Assembly (NCBI GenBank): GCA_037482215.1
Contig: CP148074.1
Span: forward strand, 4,216,001 to 4,280,000
Reading direction: 5' to 3'
Source: Pseudomonas mendocina
Lineage (GTDB): Bacteria; Pseudomonadota; Gammaproteobacteria; Pseudomonadales; Pseudomonadaceae
Length of the DNA stretch: 64,000 bases
The notes below the pieces were generated by a model. The model saw only the letters and a program-made list of their open reading frames with translations, ran no database searches and had not been told where the DNA came from. Shown in pieces: positions 9,880 to 18,217 of the stretch. Each line of letters starts with the position of its first letter. Position 1 is the stretch's first letter. The position numbers and the translations under genes are program-made.

Positions 9880-10725
9880 ATGACACAAGAAGAAAAAGAA
9901 ACTGAGTACAAATCCGTACGCGGATTGATTCGCGGCCTGGCCGTTTTACATGCCATGAGCCGGGCCAGCGGCTCTGCCAGCATCAACCAACTAAGCCAGG
10001 AAACCGGGCTGCATCGCACAACGGTCAGACGCCTACTGGAAACCTTGCACCAAGAGGGCTACATCAAGCGCCACAGCTCCGAGGACAGCCTCTATCAGCT
10101 CACCCTCAAGGTGCGTGAACTGAGTGAGGGATTCCGCGACGAGCAATGGATTTCTTCCCTGGCCTCCCCAGTATTGGGCAGCCTGTTGCAGAAAGTGCAT
10201 TGGCCAACCGACCTCTGCACCCTGGATGTGGATGCCATGCTAGTCCGGGAAACCACGCACAAATTCAGCCGCCTCTCGTTCAACCAGGCCATGATTGGTC
10301 GACGCCTGCCCATGCTCTATACCTCGGTGGGACGAGCCTACCTGAGCTTTTGCCCGGACGAAGAACGCGAAGCCATTCTGGACCTGCTGCGCGCCCGCGA
10401 AGACGAGGAAGGCGCACTGGCCCGTGACGAGACTTACATCCGCCGCCTGATCGAGCACACGCGCAAAACCGGCTACGGTGAAAACTACGCCCACTGGCAG
10501 TCAGAGAAGCGCATTGCGGCCATTGCCTTGCCGGTTTTCAACGGCGAAAAAGTCGCGGCGTGCCTGAGCCTGGTGTACGTGGCCAAGGCCATGACCATTC
10601 AGGATGCCGCCAAGCGTTATCTGCCCATGCTCAAAGACGCCGTTGGGCAGATTGAGGCCTGCTGGAAACAGTTCGAGTTTGGCAACACCAACAACCTGTA
10701 TGAAGACGCTGAAGCCATTAGCTAA
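9880..10725 (+). CDS. mhpR: IclR-family transcriptional activator, MhpR type
   Basis: This regulator of about 281 residues has an N-terminal winged HTH (about residues 12-75: INQLSQETGLHRTTVRRLLETLHQEGYI) and a C-terminal IclR effector domain (about residues 90-260). It should bind hydroxyphenylpropionate-type inducers and activate the divergent mhp operon. The ATG at 9880 is preferred over the GTG at 9877 because GAG lies eight bases upstream. Near-identical palindromes flank the gene on both sides, upstream of the mhp operon and upstream of the rightward hydrolase-hpaHI operon, suggesting that one protein controls both. Confidence 0.9.
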   Translation: MTQEEKETEYKSVRGLIRGLAVLHAMSRASGSASINQLSQETGLHRTTVRRLLETLHQEGYIKRHSSEDSLYQLTLKVRELSEGFRDEQWISSLASPVLGSLLQKVHWPTDLCTLDVDAMLVRETTHKFSRLSFNQAMIGRRLPMLYTSVGRAYLSFCPDEEREAILDLLRAREDEEGALARDETYIRRLIEHTRKTGYGENYAHWQSEKRIAAIALPVFNGEKVAACLSLVYVAKAMTIQDAAKRYLPMLKDAVGQIEACWKQFEFGNTNNLYEDAEAIS

Positions 10726-10726
10726 T

Positions 10727-10743
10727 CGTGCACTTAGTGCACA
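10727..10743. promoter_or_regulatory. MhpR-like operator 2 (second operon)
   Basis: CGTGCA-CTTAG-TGCACA has the same 6-5-6 layout as operator 1, with one mismatch in the left arm. It begins just after the mhpR stop codon, 138 bp before the first hydrolase gene. Its centre is 49 bp from the predicted -10, exactly as at the mhpA promoter. Confidence 0.75.
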
Positions 10744-10759
10744 TAAATTACGGTTTTCG

Positions 10760-10789
10760 TTGCCTCAACCTGAGCCCCTTGGCTACTGT
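10760..10789 (+). promoter_or_regulatory. Predicted promoter of the hydrolase-hpaHI operon
   Basis: TTGCCT (10760-10765), an 18-bp spacer, then TACTGT (10784-10789). Both boxes are weak, as expected for an activated promoter. The spacing to operator 2 matches that between operator 1 and the mhpA promoter base for base. Predicted start is near 10796. Confidence 0.5.
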
Positions 10790-10881
10790 CGGAACATGCC
10801 CTAACCAGCATTAGTTTTCCTCAGGTATTTCGCGCCCTTTGCGCCTTGCAGGGCGCGCTACCCTTAGCTCCAAGGTCGGCC

Positions 10882-11742
10882 ATGAACAATTACAAAAGCA
10901 TCTGGAAGTATCTTTTCCGCACCCCTCACCGCCTCAATATGGTTGACGTCAACGGCGTTAGCACACGTTATCTTGAGGCCGGCAAACCCGGCGCACCGGT
11001 TGTCATCCTCTTGCACGGCACGGCCGGCAGCCTGGAGAACTTCTGCGCTAACTATGCCGCCTATGCCGAGCACTTCCATGTCTTCGGTATCGACATGCTG
11101 GGTTGCGGTGCAACCGACAAGCCCGACTATGACTACCTGATCCCTAATTACGCCGAACACGTCCTAGGCTTTATGGATGCTGTGGGTGTGCAGTCTGCCT
11201 CTCTGGTCGGCGTCTCGCTCGGCTCCTGGGTTGCTGCACAGGTGGCTTACGATGCGCCTGAGCGCGTCAACAAACTGATTCTGGTCGCACCGGCCGGCAT
11301 TATTGTCGATGCCGAAGAGGAGCGCCGCGTGGCTGAAGGCGTGCGTAAACGTCGTAGCGCCGCTGCCACTACCCCAACATGGGAAACCGTGCAGGCGGCC
11401 ATGAGTGGCCTGATGCTCAAACCAGAAGACCTGATCGACGACCTGATCGCCATCCGCCTGGACATCTACCAAGACCCGCGCATGCAAGACGCGATGCCGC
11501 GCCTGCTGGCCTTCAGCCTGGGTGGGCAGGATCTCAAGCCGGAGCAATGGCGCAGCCTGAAGCAACCGATACTGAGTATTGCCGCCGTCGATGCGCCGAA
11601 CATGTTCCTGCGCAACGCTTACGCCATTGCCGAAACCGCCCCGAATGTCGAACTGCTGGAAATGACCGGCTGTGACCACTGGGCGCAGTTTGAGCAACCC
11701 GATGCCTTTAATGAACTGAGCATCAACTTCCTCAAGCCCTAA
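10882..11742 (+). CDS. Alpha/beta-hydrolase, probably C-C bond hydrolase of a meta pathway
   Basis: This 286-residue alpha/beta-hydrolase is related to the meta-cleavage-product hydrolases (MhpC, BphD, DmpD). It has the oxyanion segment LLHGTAGS (residues 43-50), nucleophile Ser112 in GVSLGSW, acid Asp237 in AAVDAPN, and His266 in GCDHWAQFEQ. The ATG at 10882 has AAGG six bases before it. It heads an operon with a hydrolase-like paralogue, an HpaH-type hydratase and an HpaI-type aldolase. This context suggests it acts on a ring-fission product and yields a 2-hydroxydienoate. The exact substrate is not known; release of formate from 5-carboxymethyl-2-hydroxymuconate semialdehyde is one chemically consistent possibility. 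Confidence 0.85.
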   Translation: MNNYKSIWKYLFRTPHRLNMVDVNGVSTRYLEAGKPGAPVVILLHGTAGSLENFCANYAAYAEHFHVFGIDMLGCGATDKPDYDYLIPNYAEHVLGFMDAVGVQSASLVGVSLGSWVAAQVAYDAPERVNKLILVAPAGIIVDAEEERRVAEGVRKRRSAAATTPTWETVQAAMSGLMLKPEDLIDDLIAIRLDIYQDPRMQDAMPRLLAFSLGGQDLKPEQWRSLKQPILSIAAVDAPNMFLRNAYAIAETAPNVELLEMTGCDHWAQFEQPDAFNELSINFLKP

Positions 11743-11822
11743 GCCCGGCACCGACCAACACCTGATTAAGTGCCGTCGCCTGTGTTGCCACACGCGTCGG
11801 CCATGCCTTTGCGAGACACCTT

Positions 11823-12686
11823 ATGACGCAGTACCAAAGCATCTGGAAACACCTGTTCCGCACCCCGCATCAACTGGCCTGGATCGACGTTAAAGGCGTC
11901 AGCACCCGCTATCTGGAAGCGGGCAAGGCCGATGCGCCGGTGGTCATCCTGCTGCACGGCGCCACCGGTAGCCTGGAATACTTCTGCGCCAACATTGCCG
12001 CCTTGTCCGAGCACTTCCGCGTGATTGCTGTGGACATGATGGGTAACGGCCTGACTGAAGCACCGGATTACCCGTACACCCCAAGCGTATACCGCACCCA
12101 CGTGCGCGACTTTATGGATGCCATGAATATCGACAAAGCGTCCTTCATTGGTGTGGCGCTCGGTTCTGCGATTGCCATCCACATGGCTCACTATCACCCG
12201 GAGCGAGTGAATAAAGTGGTCATGGTGTCCCCTGGCGCCATCGTGGTGAACGAAGAAGAAGTCGGCAAATTCATCTCCGGTGTTAAAGAGCGTCGCGGTG
12301 CTGCAACCGAGAACCTGACCTGGGAAAACGTCGAGAAGATTGTTTCTGCGCTGTTCTACAACCCAGAGAAGAGCCTGATGCCTGATCTGGTCAGCGCCCG
12401 CCTGGATTGCTATGAGTGCGACAATCTGCAAACACGCATGGCTAACATGATGTCCTCGGCGCAGCCTGAGCAATTCCTCACCCACGATCAGTGGCGCGCC
12501 CTGCAAACCCCAGTGTTGGTGACCGCTGCCGTCAGCATTCAGCACATGTTTGTGGATAACGCCCGCAAGATCGCTGAGCTGGCGCCTAACGCCACCCTCA
12601 TTGAGATTCCTGAGTGCCGCATCTGGGCTCACTACGAACAGGCTGAGCTATTCAACAAAGCCGCCATCGAATACCTCAGCGCCTGA
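11823..12686 (+). CDS. Alpha/beta-hydrolase paralogue lacking the catalytic triad
   Basis: This 287-residue protein is a tandem paralogue of the preceding hydrolase; about three quarters of the first 56 residues are identical by eye. The fold and oxyanion segment (LLHGATGS) are kept, but all three catalytic positions differ. Ser112 becomes Ala112 (GVALGSA), Asp237 becomes Ser238 (AAVSIQH), and His266 becomes Ile267 (ECRIWAHYEQ). The frame is intact and full length, with no stop or frameshift, so it looks selected rather than decayed. It cannot work as a normal serine hydrolase. It may be a structural or regulatory partner of the active paralogue, a binding protein, or an enzyme with different chemistry. 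An 80-bp gap separates the two genes. The ribosome site before the ATG is weak (GCGAGA). Confidence 0.85.
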   Translation: MTQYQSIWKHLFRTPHQLAWIDVKGVSTRYLEAGKADAPVVILLHGATGSLEYFCANIAALSEHFRVIAVDMMGNGLTEAPDYPYTPSVYRTHVRDFMDAMNIDKASFIGVALGSAIAIHMAHYHPERVNKVVMVSPGAIVVNEEEVGKFISGVKERRGAATENLTWENVEKIVSALFYNPEKSLMPDLVSARLDCYECDNLQTRMANMMSSAQPEQFLTHDQWRALQTPVLVTAAVSIQHMFVDNARKIAELAPNATLIEIPECRIWAHYEQAELFNKAAIEYLSA

Positions 12687-12718
12687 TTTGATCAGCGTTT
12701 TGTAATAAGGATTACCCC

Positions 12719-13522
12719 ATGCTCGACCAAGCCCTGATCACTGAACTGGCCGCTGAACTGCACCGCGCCGAACAAGAGCGCACCCAGACTGAACACTTCT
12801 CCAAGCGCTTCCCGGAGATGACCATCGAGGATGGTTACGCCATCTCCCGCGAGTGGGTGAAACTGAAGCTGGCAGAAGGCCGCGTCATTAAAGGCCACAA
12901 AATCGGCCTGACCTCCCGCGCCATGCAGATCAGCAGCCAAATCAACGAGCCTGATTTCGGCACCCTGCTGGATGACATGTTCTTCAATCAGGGCAGCGAC
13001 ATTCCGGTGTCCCGTTTCATCGCGCCACGGGTTGAAGTGGAGCTGGCCTTTATTCTGGCCAAGCCGCTGAAAGGCCCAAACGTCACCATCTTTGATGTGC
13101 TGGCCGCTACTGACTACGTGGTACCGGCACTGGAGATCATCGACTCGCGTATTGAGCAGTTTGATCGCTACACCAAAGCACCGCGCAGAGTGTTCGACAC
13201 GATCTCCGACAACGCGGCTAACGCCGGTATCGTCCTCGGTGGCCGTCCGGTTAAGCCAGATGCCGTCGACCTGCGCTGGGTCAGCGCCCTGCTGTACAAA
13301 AACTCGGTGATTGAAGAATCCGGCGTTGCCGCAGCCGTGCTTAACCATCCGGCAACGGGTGTGGCTTGGCTGGCGAACAAGCTCGCCCCGTACGGTGAAG
13401 GCCTTGAGGCCGGGCAAGTGGTACTGGCCGGTTCCTTCACCCGCCCGGTGGGTGGTGTGGCCGGTGATCACTTCCACGCGGACTACGGCCCGCTGGGCAG
13501 TATTTCGTTCCGCTTCGTATAA
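12719..13522 (+). CDS. hpaH: 2-oxohept-4-ene-1,7-dioate hydratase, HpaH type
   Basis: The 267-residue hydratase belongs to the same superfamily as MhpD but matches HpaH of the homoprotocatechuate pathway. HpaH converts 2-oxohept-4-enedioate to 4-hydroxy-2-oxoheptane-1,7-dioate using Mg2+. Conserved blocks are [56 protein letters not shown] (metal ligands) and [22 protein letters not shown] upstream supports the ATG. The four preceding steps of the classical pathway (HpaD, E, F, G) are not encoded here; two hydrolase-family genes stand in their place. Confidence 0.92.
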   Translation: MLDQALITELAAELHRAEQERTQTEHFSKRFPEMTIEDGYAISREWVKLKLAEGRVIKGHKIGLTSRAMQISSQINEPDFGTLLDDMFFNQGSDIPVSRFIAPRVEVELAFILAKPLKGPNVTIFDVLAATDYVVPALEIIDSRIEQFDRYTKAPRRVFDTISDNAANAGIVLGGRPVKPDAVDLRWVSALLYKNSVIEESGVAAAVLNHPATGVAWLANKLAPYGEGLEAGQVVLAGSFTRPVGGVAGDHFHADYGPLGSISFRFV

Positions 13523-13533
13523 GGCGCGCCACG

Positions 13534-14367
13534 ATGAGCACTCCACGTTTACACAATCCGTTCAAACAGGCGCTGGCTGAAGGTAAACCGCAAATTGGCT
13601 TGTGGTTGGGTCTTGCTGACAGCTATGCCGCCGAGATTCTCGGTGGTGTCGGTTACGACTGGCTGTTGATCGACAACGAGCACGTGCCTAACGATGTGCG
13701 CAGCACCCTGCCACAACTGCAGGCCATTGCCAGCGCTGTCCATGCCGTACCAGGCAGTGTCGACTCGCATCCGGTGGTGCGTTTGCCGGTGGCTGATCCG
13801 GTGCTGGTCAAACAGTATCTGGACATTGGCGCACAAACCCTGCTACTGCCGATGATCGATACCGCCGAGCAGGCGCAAGATGCGGTACGCGCCATGCGCT
13901 ACCCACCGGAAGGTATCCGCGGCATGGGCAGCGGCATTTCCCGCTCATCCCGCTGGCACCGCTTCACCAATTACATCAAAGAGGCTAACGAGCAGGTGTG
14001 CCTGCTGGTTCAGGTGGAAACCGTCGAAGCCATCACTAACCTGGATGCGATTGCCGCTACGCCGGGTGTTGATGGCGTATTTATCGGCCCGTCTGATCTA
14101 TCGGCCTCCATGGGCTTTGCCGGTCAGGTTGACCACCCAGAAGTCTGCGCAGTGATTGATGATGCCATCGCCCGGATTCGCAAAGCAGGCAAGGCAGCAG
14201 GTATCCTCTGTGCCAACGAACAGCGAGCCAAGCATTACCTGAGCCTCGGTGCGCAGTTCGTCGCTGTTGGTGTCGATACCTCACTGCTCAATAGTGCAGC
14301 GAAGGGATTACTGGCTAAATTCAAAGAAACACCCAGCGTGACGCAAGCGCCAAGCTCGGGCTACTGA
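13534..14367 (+). CDS. hpaI: 4-hydroxy-2-oxoheptanedioate aldolase, HpaI type
   Basis: The 277-residue class II pyruvate aldolase should cleave 4-hydroxy-2-oxoheptane-1,7-dioate to pyruvate and succinate semialdehyde. Visible features are [16 protein letters not shown], the catalytic-His region DNEHVPND, and metal ligands in VQVETVEAI (Glu) and [11 protein letters not shown] (Asp). The C-terminus extends a little past the usual 260-odd residues. It ends the operon: a strong hairpin follows. Its succinate semialdehyde product can be used by GabD encoded at 1.7-3.2 kb. The family accepts several 4-hydroxy-2-oxo acids, so the native substrate is not certain. Confidence 0.92.
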   Translation: MSTPRLHNPFKQALAEGKPQIGLWLGLADSYAAEILGGVGYDWLLIDNEHVPNDVRSTLPQLQAIASAVHAVPGSVDSHPVVRLPVADPVLVKQYLDIGAQTLLLPMIDTAEQAQDAVRAMRYPPEGIRGMGSGISRSSRWHRFTNYIKEANEQVCLLVQVETVEAITNLDAIAATPGVDGVFIGPSDLSASMGFAGQVDHPEVCAVIDDAIARIRKAGKAAGILCANEQRAKHYLSLGAQFVAVGVDTSLLNSAAKGLLAKFKETPSVTQAPSSGY

Positions 14368-14374
14368 TCCGCCC

Positions 14375-14405
14375 CGGCCACACAGAAATTTTGTGTGGCC
14401 GCTTT
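14375..14405 (+). terminator. Terminator after hpaI
   Basis: A perfect 10-bp stem (CGGCCACACA / TGTGTGGCCG, 14375-14401) with a 7-nt loop is followed by a short T/C run. It separates the catabolic operon from the efflux gene downstream. Confidence 0.75.
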
Positions 14406-14435
14406 CCCCCTCCACTGCCGTGCACAAGGTTAGAC

Positions 14436-15824
14436 GTGACTGCTCAATCCATTCTTGATCCTCGCACTGCCCGAATGCTGCCCTGGCTGGTCGCTGTTGC
14501 GTTTTTCATGCAGGCACTGGATGGCACCATTCTCAATACCGCGCTGCCCGCAATCGCCCATGAACTGGGCGAAGACCCGTTGCGCATGCACGGCCTTGTG
14601 TTGGCGTATTTGGTTACCGTCGCCATTCTGATCCCGGCTTCGGGTTGGCTGGCCGACAAATACGGCACGCGGAGGGTGTTTTTCGGCGCCATATTGCTGT
14701 TCTGCACCGGCTCGCTCTTATGCACCTTTGCCGACACCTATGACAGCCTGCTGGTGTCGCGGGTGATTCAGGCCACCGGTGGCGCGATGATGATGCCTGT
14801 AGGCCGTTTGGTTGTACTGCGCGCCTACCCGCGTAGCGAGCTGGTCAGGATCATGGGCTTTGTCACCCTGCCCGGCCTGGTCGGCCCACTGATTGGCCCG
14901 ACCATAGGCGGCTGGATGGTGGAGTACGCCAACTGGCGCTGGATCTTCGCCATTAACCTGCCCATTGGCCTGATCGGTGCAATCGCCAGTTACCGCTTGA
15001 TGCCGAATTTGCGCCCGGAAAAGTCCTGGTCCTTCGACTTTGTCGGTTTCGCCCTGTTTGGTGCACTCACGCTATCGGTCATCTTCACCCTGGAAACACT
15101 GGCCCATCCTAGTGTTGTGCAGCCTTATTGGATGGTCATCAGCGGCGTGGTTGCCCTGGTGTTGTATTACCTGCATGCCTCACGCAAAAAACACCCGCTG
15201 TTCAGCCTGAGTTTGTTCAAAGTTCCCAGTTTCACCGTTGGTATTCTGGGCAACCTGCTCTCGCGCTTGGGCAGCTCTGCTATGCCGTTCGTAACCCCGC
15301 TGATGATGCAAGTCGGGCTGGGTTACTCACCGTCTGTAGCTGGCATGAGCATGATCCCGCTGACCCTGGCCGGGATGGCCAGTAAACCCCTGCTGACCTG
15401 GCTGATCAAACGCTTCGGCTATCGCTACGTGCTGGCCTGCAACACGTTCGTTCAGGGCTTCATGATTGCCGCCATGTCGCTGATCACTGCGGATACTCAC
15501 CTGGCCTGGCTGCTCCTGCTGCTTTCACTGATTGGTATGTCGATGTACATCCAGTTCACAGCCCTGAGCACCTTTACCCTGACTGACTTGGACAGCCAAC
15601 AAGCCAGCAGCGGTACCAGCTTGATGTCGGTCACTATCCAGCTGGCCATTGGCCTTGCGGTTTCGACGGCAGGTGCCTTCCTGACCCTGTTTAACCCGGC
15701 TGAAGGGGCACTGCCGCAAGACACCGTGATGGATGCCTTCGCCTATACCTACATCGGGCTGGGCGTATTCAGTGTGTTCACTACGCTGCTGTTCCTCTAC
15801 AAGCCCAAGCCCCGTGCGTGCTGA
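14436..15824 (+). CDS. DHA2-family MFS efflux transporter (MdtD/EmrB-like)
   Basis: This membrane protein of 462 residues has about 14 predicted helices. It carries the DHA2 family features: an N-terminal LDGTILNTALPAIA motif in helix 1, WLADKYGTRRVF in the first cytoplasmic loop, and GPLIGPTIGGWM (motif C of drug-proton antiporters). It should expel organic compounds using the proton gradient. The start is taken as GTG at 14436 because AAGG lies six bases upstream; an upstream start at 14391 lies in the terminator region without a ribosome site. Whether it exports phenolic compounds from the adjacent cluster is unknown. Confidence 0.85.
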   Translation: MTAQSILDPRTARMLPWLVAVAFFMQALDGTILNTALPAIAHELGEDPLRMHGLVLAYLVTVAILIPASGWLADKYGTRRVFFGAILLFCTGSLLCTFADTYDSLLVSRVIQATGGAMMMPVGRLVVLRAYPRSELVRIMGFVTLPGLVGPLIGPTIGGWMVEYANWRWIFAINLPIGLIGAIASYRLMPNLRPEKSWSFDFVGFALFGALTLSVIFTLETLAHPSVVQPYWMVISGVVALVLYYLHASRKKHPLFSLSLFKVPSFTVGILGNLLSRLGSSAMPFVTPLMMQVGLGYSPSVAGMSMIPLTLAGMASKPLLTWLIKRFGYRYVLACNTFVQGFMIAAMSLITADTHLAWLLLLLSLIGMSMYIQFTALSTFTLTDLDSQQASSGTSLMSVTIQLAIGLAVSTAGAFLTLFNPAEGALPQDTVMDAFAYTYIGLGVFSVFTTLLFLYKPKPRAC

Positions 15825-15828
15825 TCGT

Positions 15829-16269
15829 TCAAACGTTCAGCACGAACATCGCCTTGGCAAGGCATAGGATTAACAGCATCTGGGCCAACACACTGAGGTG
15901 AATCCGGCGTGAGCGGACAGGCGTCATTCGTCCGCTACGCATGAGGAACACCACCAACAGAAAGTGCCCGAGAATACTCACCGCCAGCAGAATCTTCAGG
16001 CTCATCAACAGGCCCAGGCTGCTGGCGAATGGATCCTGCAGCAGCGCCCGATACTCCCAGGCCAGCCCCACGCCCGCGCCATACAGCGCCAGCACCACCC
16101 AATGCATCACCTTACGGGCCCGCTGCCCTAAGGCTTTGGATAAACGCTCACGGGGCTCGGCCTCCAGCTGTCTGGCGGCACGGGAGAGAATCATCACCTC
16201 AAAAAACACCCCGCCGATAAAGAACGCTGCAGCCCCCAGGTGGATGATATTCAGCAGTAAGTACGTCAC
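15829..16269 (-). CDS. Four-helix inner-membrane protein, CopD-like
   Basis: The 146-residue protein has four predicted transmembrane helices (about residues 5-25, 52-70, 82-106, 122-142). Conserved-looking His residues occur in or next to helices (NIIHLGAAAF, KVMHWVVLAL, SILGHFLLVV, RRIHLSVLAQ), an arrangement suggesting haem or metal binding as in CopD-like proteins. It is encoded 30 bp after nnrS on the same strand, so it probably shares that transcript. Its 3' end is 4 bp from the convergent MFS gene. Function is not established. Confidence 0.7.
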   Translation of the reverse strand: MTYLLLNIIHLGAAAFFIGGVFFEVMILSRAARQLEAEPRERLSKALGQRARKVMHWVVLALYGAGVGLAWEYRALLQDPFASSLGLLMSLKILLAVSILGHFLLVVFLMRSGRMTPVRSRRIHLSVLAQMLLILCLAKAMFVLNV

Positions 16270-16299
16270 GGCTCGACTCCCTCCATAAGCGCAACAGGT

Positions 16300-17484
16300 T
16301 TACCCCGGATGACCATCCACACGGGTTTTGCACAACATCGGGCCATAGCAGAGCACAAACTGTAAAAACGCCAGCGACCAGCCCACTGCCGCCAGCCACA
16401 AGGCCGTTGAGTAATCCAACGACACCCCGAACACCCGCGCCATAGCGGCCAGATTGAGTAAGACGAAAGCCAGCGAAAAGGCCGTTGGCAGTTGCAATGG
16501 CCGTCCTGTGTGCCCCAGTGACACCCGCGCCAGCATGGCCAGAATCAGCCCGCCCATGGCACCAACAGTCAGCGCATGCAGCGCCTGACTGGGCGCGATC
16601 TGCGCACCAAAATTCCACGCAGCCAAACCCGCGCACGCCACCACCAGCCACGCATAAGCGATGTGCAATGACCACAACAATGGCACCCGCAAAAAACCGG
16701 CATCAAACCAACGCACCAGCCTCACTGCATGCCCTACCCCCAGCAGAGCAAACAGCACTCCGGCTGACCAGTGCGCGTCGTGCATCAACCCTAGCGCGGT
16801 GAGCGCAGCGATCAGCACACTGCCAATCAACAAAAACCAGTCCAACCACGGCCAAGCCGTCACCTGATGTGTTCGCCCCAGCCCGCGCTGAGTGAAGAAA
16901 GGAATCACCCGGCCACCAATCAGGCTCATCATTCCACTGACCAGCCACACAGCAGCCAAAACGCCCTGTCGCTGCCACGCCTCATTGCCAGCCTGAACCC
17001 CCAACAGTGTCAGCACATCGCTGGCACAGAGCAGCAACAACAGGAACACCGTCGGATAATTACGCACTTGGCGGGCCCGCCACAGCATCCGCCCCAGAAC
17101 ACAGGCCACTGCCAACAGAAACAGTGCATTGAGCACCAGCAGCGAGATTTCATCCACCCACCAGGCCAGACGCGCCAATAACCAGAGCAACACCAACCCA
17201 GCCAGAGGCCAACCTGACACACTGTGCTGCCCGGTCCAGGTCTGGGCGGCCGTCAACAGAAAGCCTGCAATGATTGCCCCGGCAAAACCGAATACCAACT
17301 CATGCCGGTGCCATGCCAGCCAGCCACCAGCCGGAGCCGTCAGTGCAGCAACACCACTGAGCTCAAGCACCCACACTGGCACCGCCACCAAGGCCAGCAA
17401 AGCCCCCAAGAGAAAGAACGGACGGAAACTCAAACGCAGCACAGCCGGTATTGCCATGGCCTTACGCTTGTCGCTGATCTGCAT
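16300..17484 (-). CDS. nnrS: NnrS family haem-copper membrane protein
   Basis: This polytopic membrane protein of about 394 residues has some 12 helices. It shows NnrS hallmarks near the N-terminus (LRLSFRPFFLLGALLALVAV) and GWLAWHRHELVFGFAGAIIAGFLLTAAQTW, plus GGRVIPFFTQRG and GAMGGLILAMLARVSLGHTGRPL later. NnrS proteins are induced by nitric oxide and protect against nitrosative stress. The ATG at 17484 is chosen because GGGAGG lies just upstream. A near-perfect ANR/DNR box 89 bp upstream fits control by low oxygen or NO. Confidence 0.9.
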   Translation of the reverse strand: MQISDKRKAMAIPAVLRLSFRPFFLLGALLALVAVPVWVLELSGVAALTAPAGGWLAWHRHELVFGFAGAIIAGFLLTAAQTWTGQHSVSGWPLAGLVLLWLLARLAWWVDEISLLVLNALFLLAVACVLGRMLWRARQVRNYPTVFLLLLLCASDVLTLLGVQAGNEAWQRQGVLAAVWLVSGMMSLIGGRVIPFFTQRGLGRTHQVTAWPWLDWFLLIGSVLIAALTALGLMHDAHWSAGVLFALLGVGHAVRLVRWFDAGFLRVPLLWSLHIAYAWLVVACAGLAAWNFGAQIAPSQALHALTVGAMGGLILAMLARVSLGHTGRPLQLPTAFSLAFVLLNLAAMARVFGVSLDYSTALWLAAVGWSLAFLQFVLCYGPMLCKTRVDGHPG

Positions 17485-17572
17485 CGTGCCTCCCGCATTC
17501 ATGCCTCACCACAGACGACACAACAAGCGCCGCCTAAACGAACGCATCATTAACGAAGCCGGTCAGGCGACC

Positions 17573-17586
17573 ATGATTTAAATCAA
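17573..17586 (-). promoter_or_regulatory. ANR/DNR (FNR-type) box upstream of nnrS
   Basis: On the nnrS strand the sequence is TTGATTTAAATCAT, matching nine of ten defined positions of TTGATNNNNATCAA. It lies 89 bp before the nnrS start codon, a plausible distance for an activated promoter. Confidence 0.75.
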
Positions 17587-17674
17587 TTTCGGGAAAATTT
17601 TGTGGCACGCAGGCCGCATGGGCAGGCAGAAGCCCGTAAAGCAGAGGAAGGAACGAAGGGGGGAAGAAACAGGA

Positions 17675-17726
17675 CTTGAGGTAGGCAAGGCTACCTCAAG
17701 TGTGCAAACCCTGTTCAGACGAACAG
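17675..17726 (-). terminator. Two hairpins downstream of azurin
   Basis: A perfect 10-bp inverted repeat (CTTGAGGTAG / CTACCTCAAG, 17675-17700) and a 6-bp one (CTGTTC / GAACAG, 17711-17726) follow the azurin stop codon. T tracts are poor, so termination is plausible but not certain. Confidence 0.5.
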
Positions 17727-17737
17727 AGTACTGGTGA

Positions 17738-18184
17738 TTACTTGAATACCAGGGTGCCTTTCATCAGAGCCACGTGGCCTGGGAAGGTGCAATAGAAGGT
17801 GTAGTTCTCACCTTCTTTAAGCTTGCTGGTATCAAAAGTCACAGAGTCTTTCTCGCCACCACCAATGACCTTGGTGTGAGCGATAACGCGGGTGTCACCA
17901 GCCTTAACGTATTGATTGGCAGCGCCAGCGCTCATGCCCTCAGTCACAACGCCCTGCTGATCAGCAGCGGTGCTGATTACCAGGTTGTGGCCCATTACCG
18001 TAGCCGGCATGGTGCCAGTGTGGTTCAGGTTGACGGTGAACTGTTTGCAGGACTTATCAACAACAATGTTGTCTGTGCTGAAACGCATTTGGTCGGTGCT
18101 GTCTACAGTAACGGCGCACTCGGCGGCCATCAGACTTGTGCTGCTCAGTACCAGCAGGGAAGCTGCCAGACATTGACGGATCAT
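17738..18184 (-). CDS. azu: Azurin, periplasmic blue copper protein
   Basis: The 148-residue precursor has a 20-residue signal peptide ending SLMAA, then mature azurin starting [15 protein letters not shown]. The type 1 copper ligands are visible: His in GHNLVIS, and Cys, His and Met in [13 protein letters not shown] at the C-terminus. The disulphide Cys residues in AECAV and DKSCKQF are present. It carries electrons in the periplasm. In this neighbourhood it could accept electrons from p-cresol methylhydroxylase, since azurin is a known in vitro acceptor for that enzyme, but it may equally serve respiration or stress defence. AGAGGA six bases upstream supports the start. Confidence 0.97.
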   Translation of the reverse strand: MIRQCLAASLLVLSSTSLMAAECAVTVDSTDQMRFSTDNIVVDKSCKQFTVNLNHTGTMPATVMGHNLVISTAADQQGVVTEGMSAGAANQYVKAGDTRVIAHTKVIGGGEKDSVTFDTSKLKEGENYTFYCTFPGHVALMKGTLVFK

Positions 18185-18217
18185 GGGAAATCCTCTGATT
18201 CGCTAATGGGATTAATT

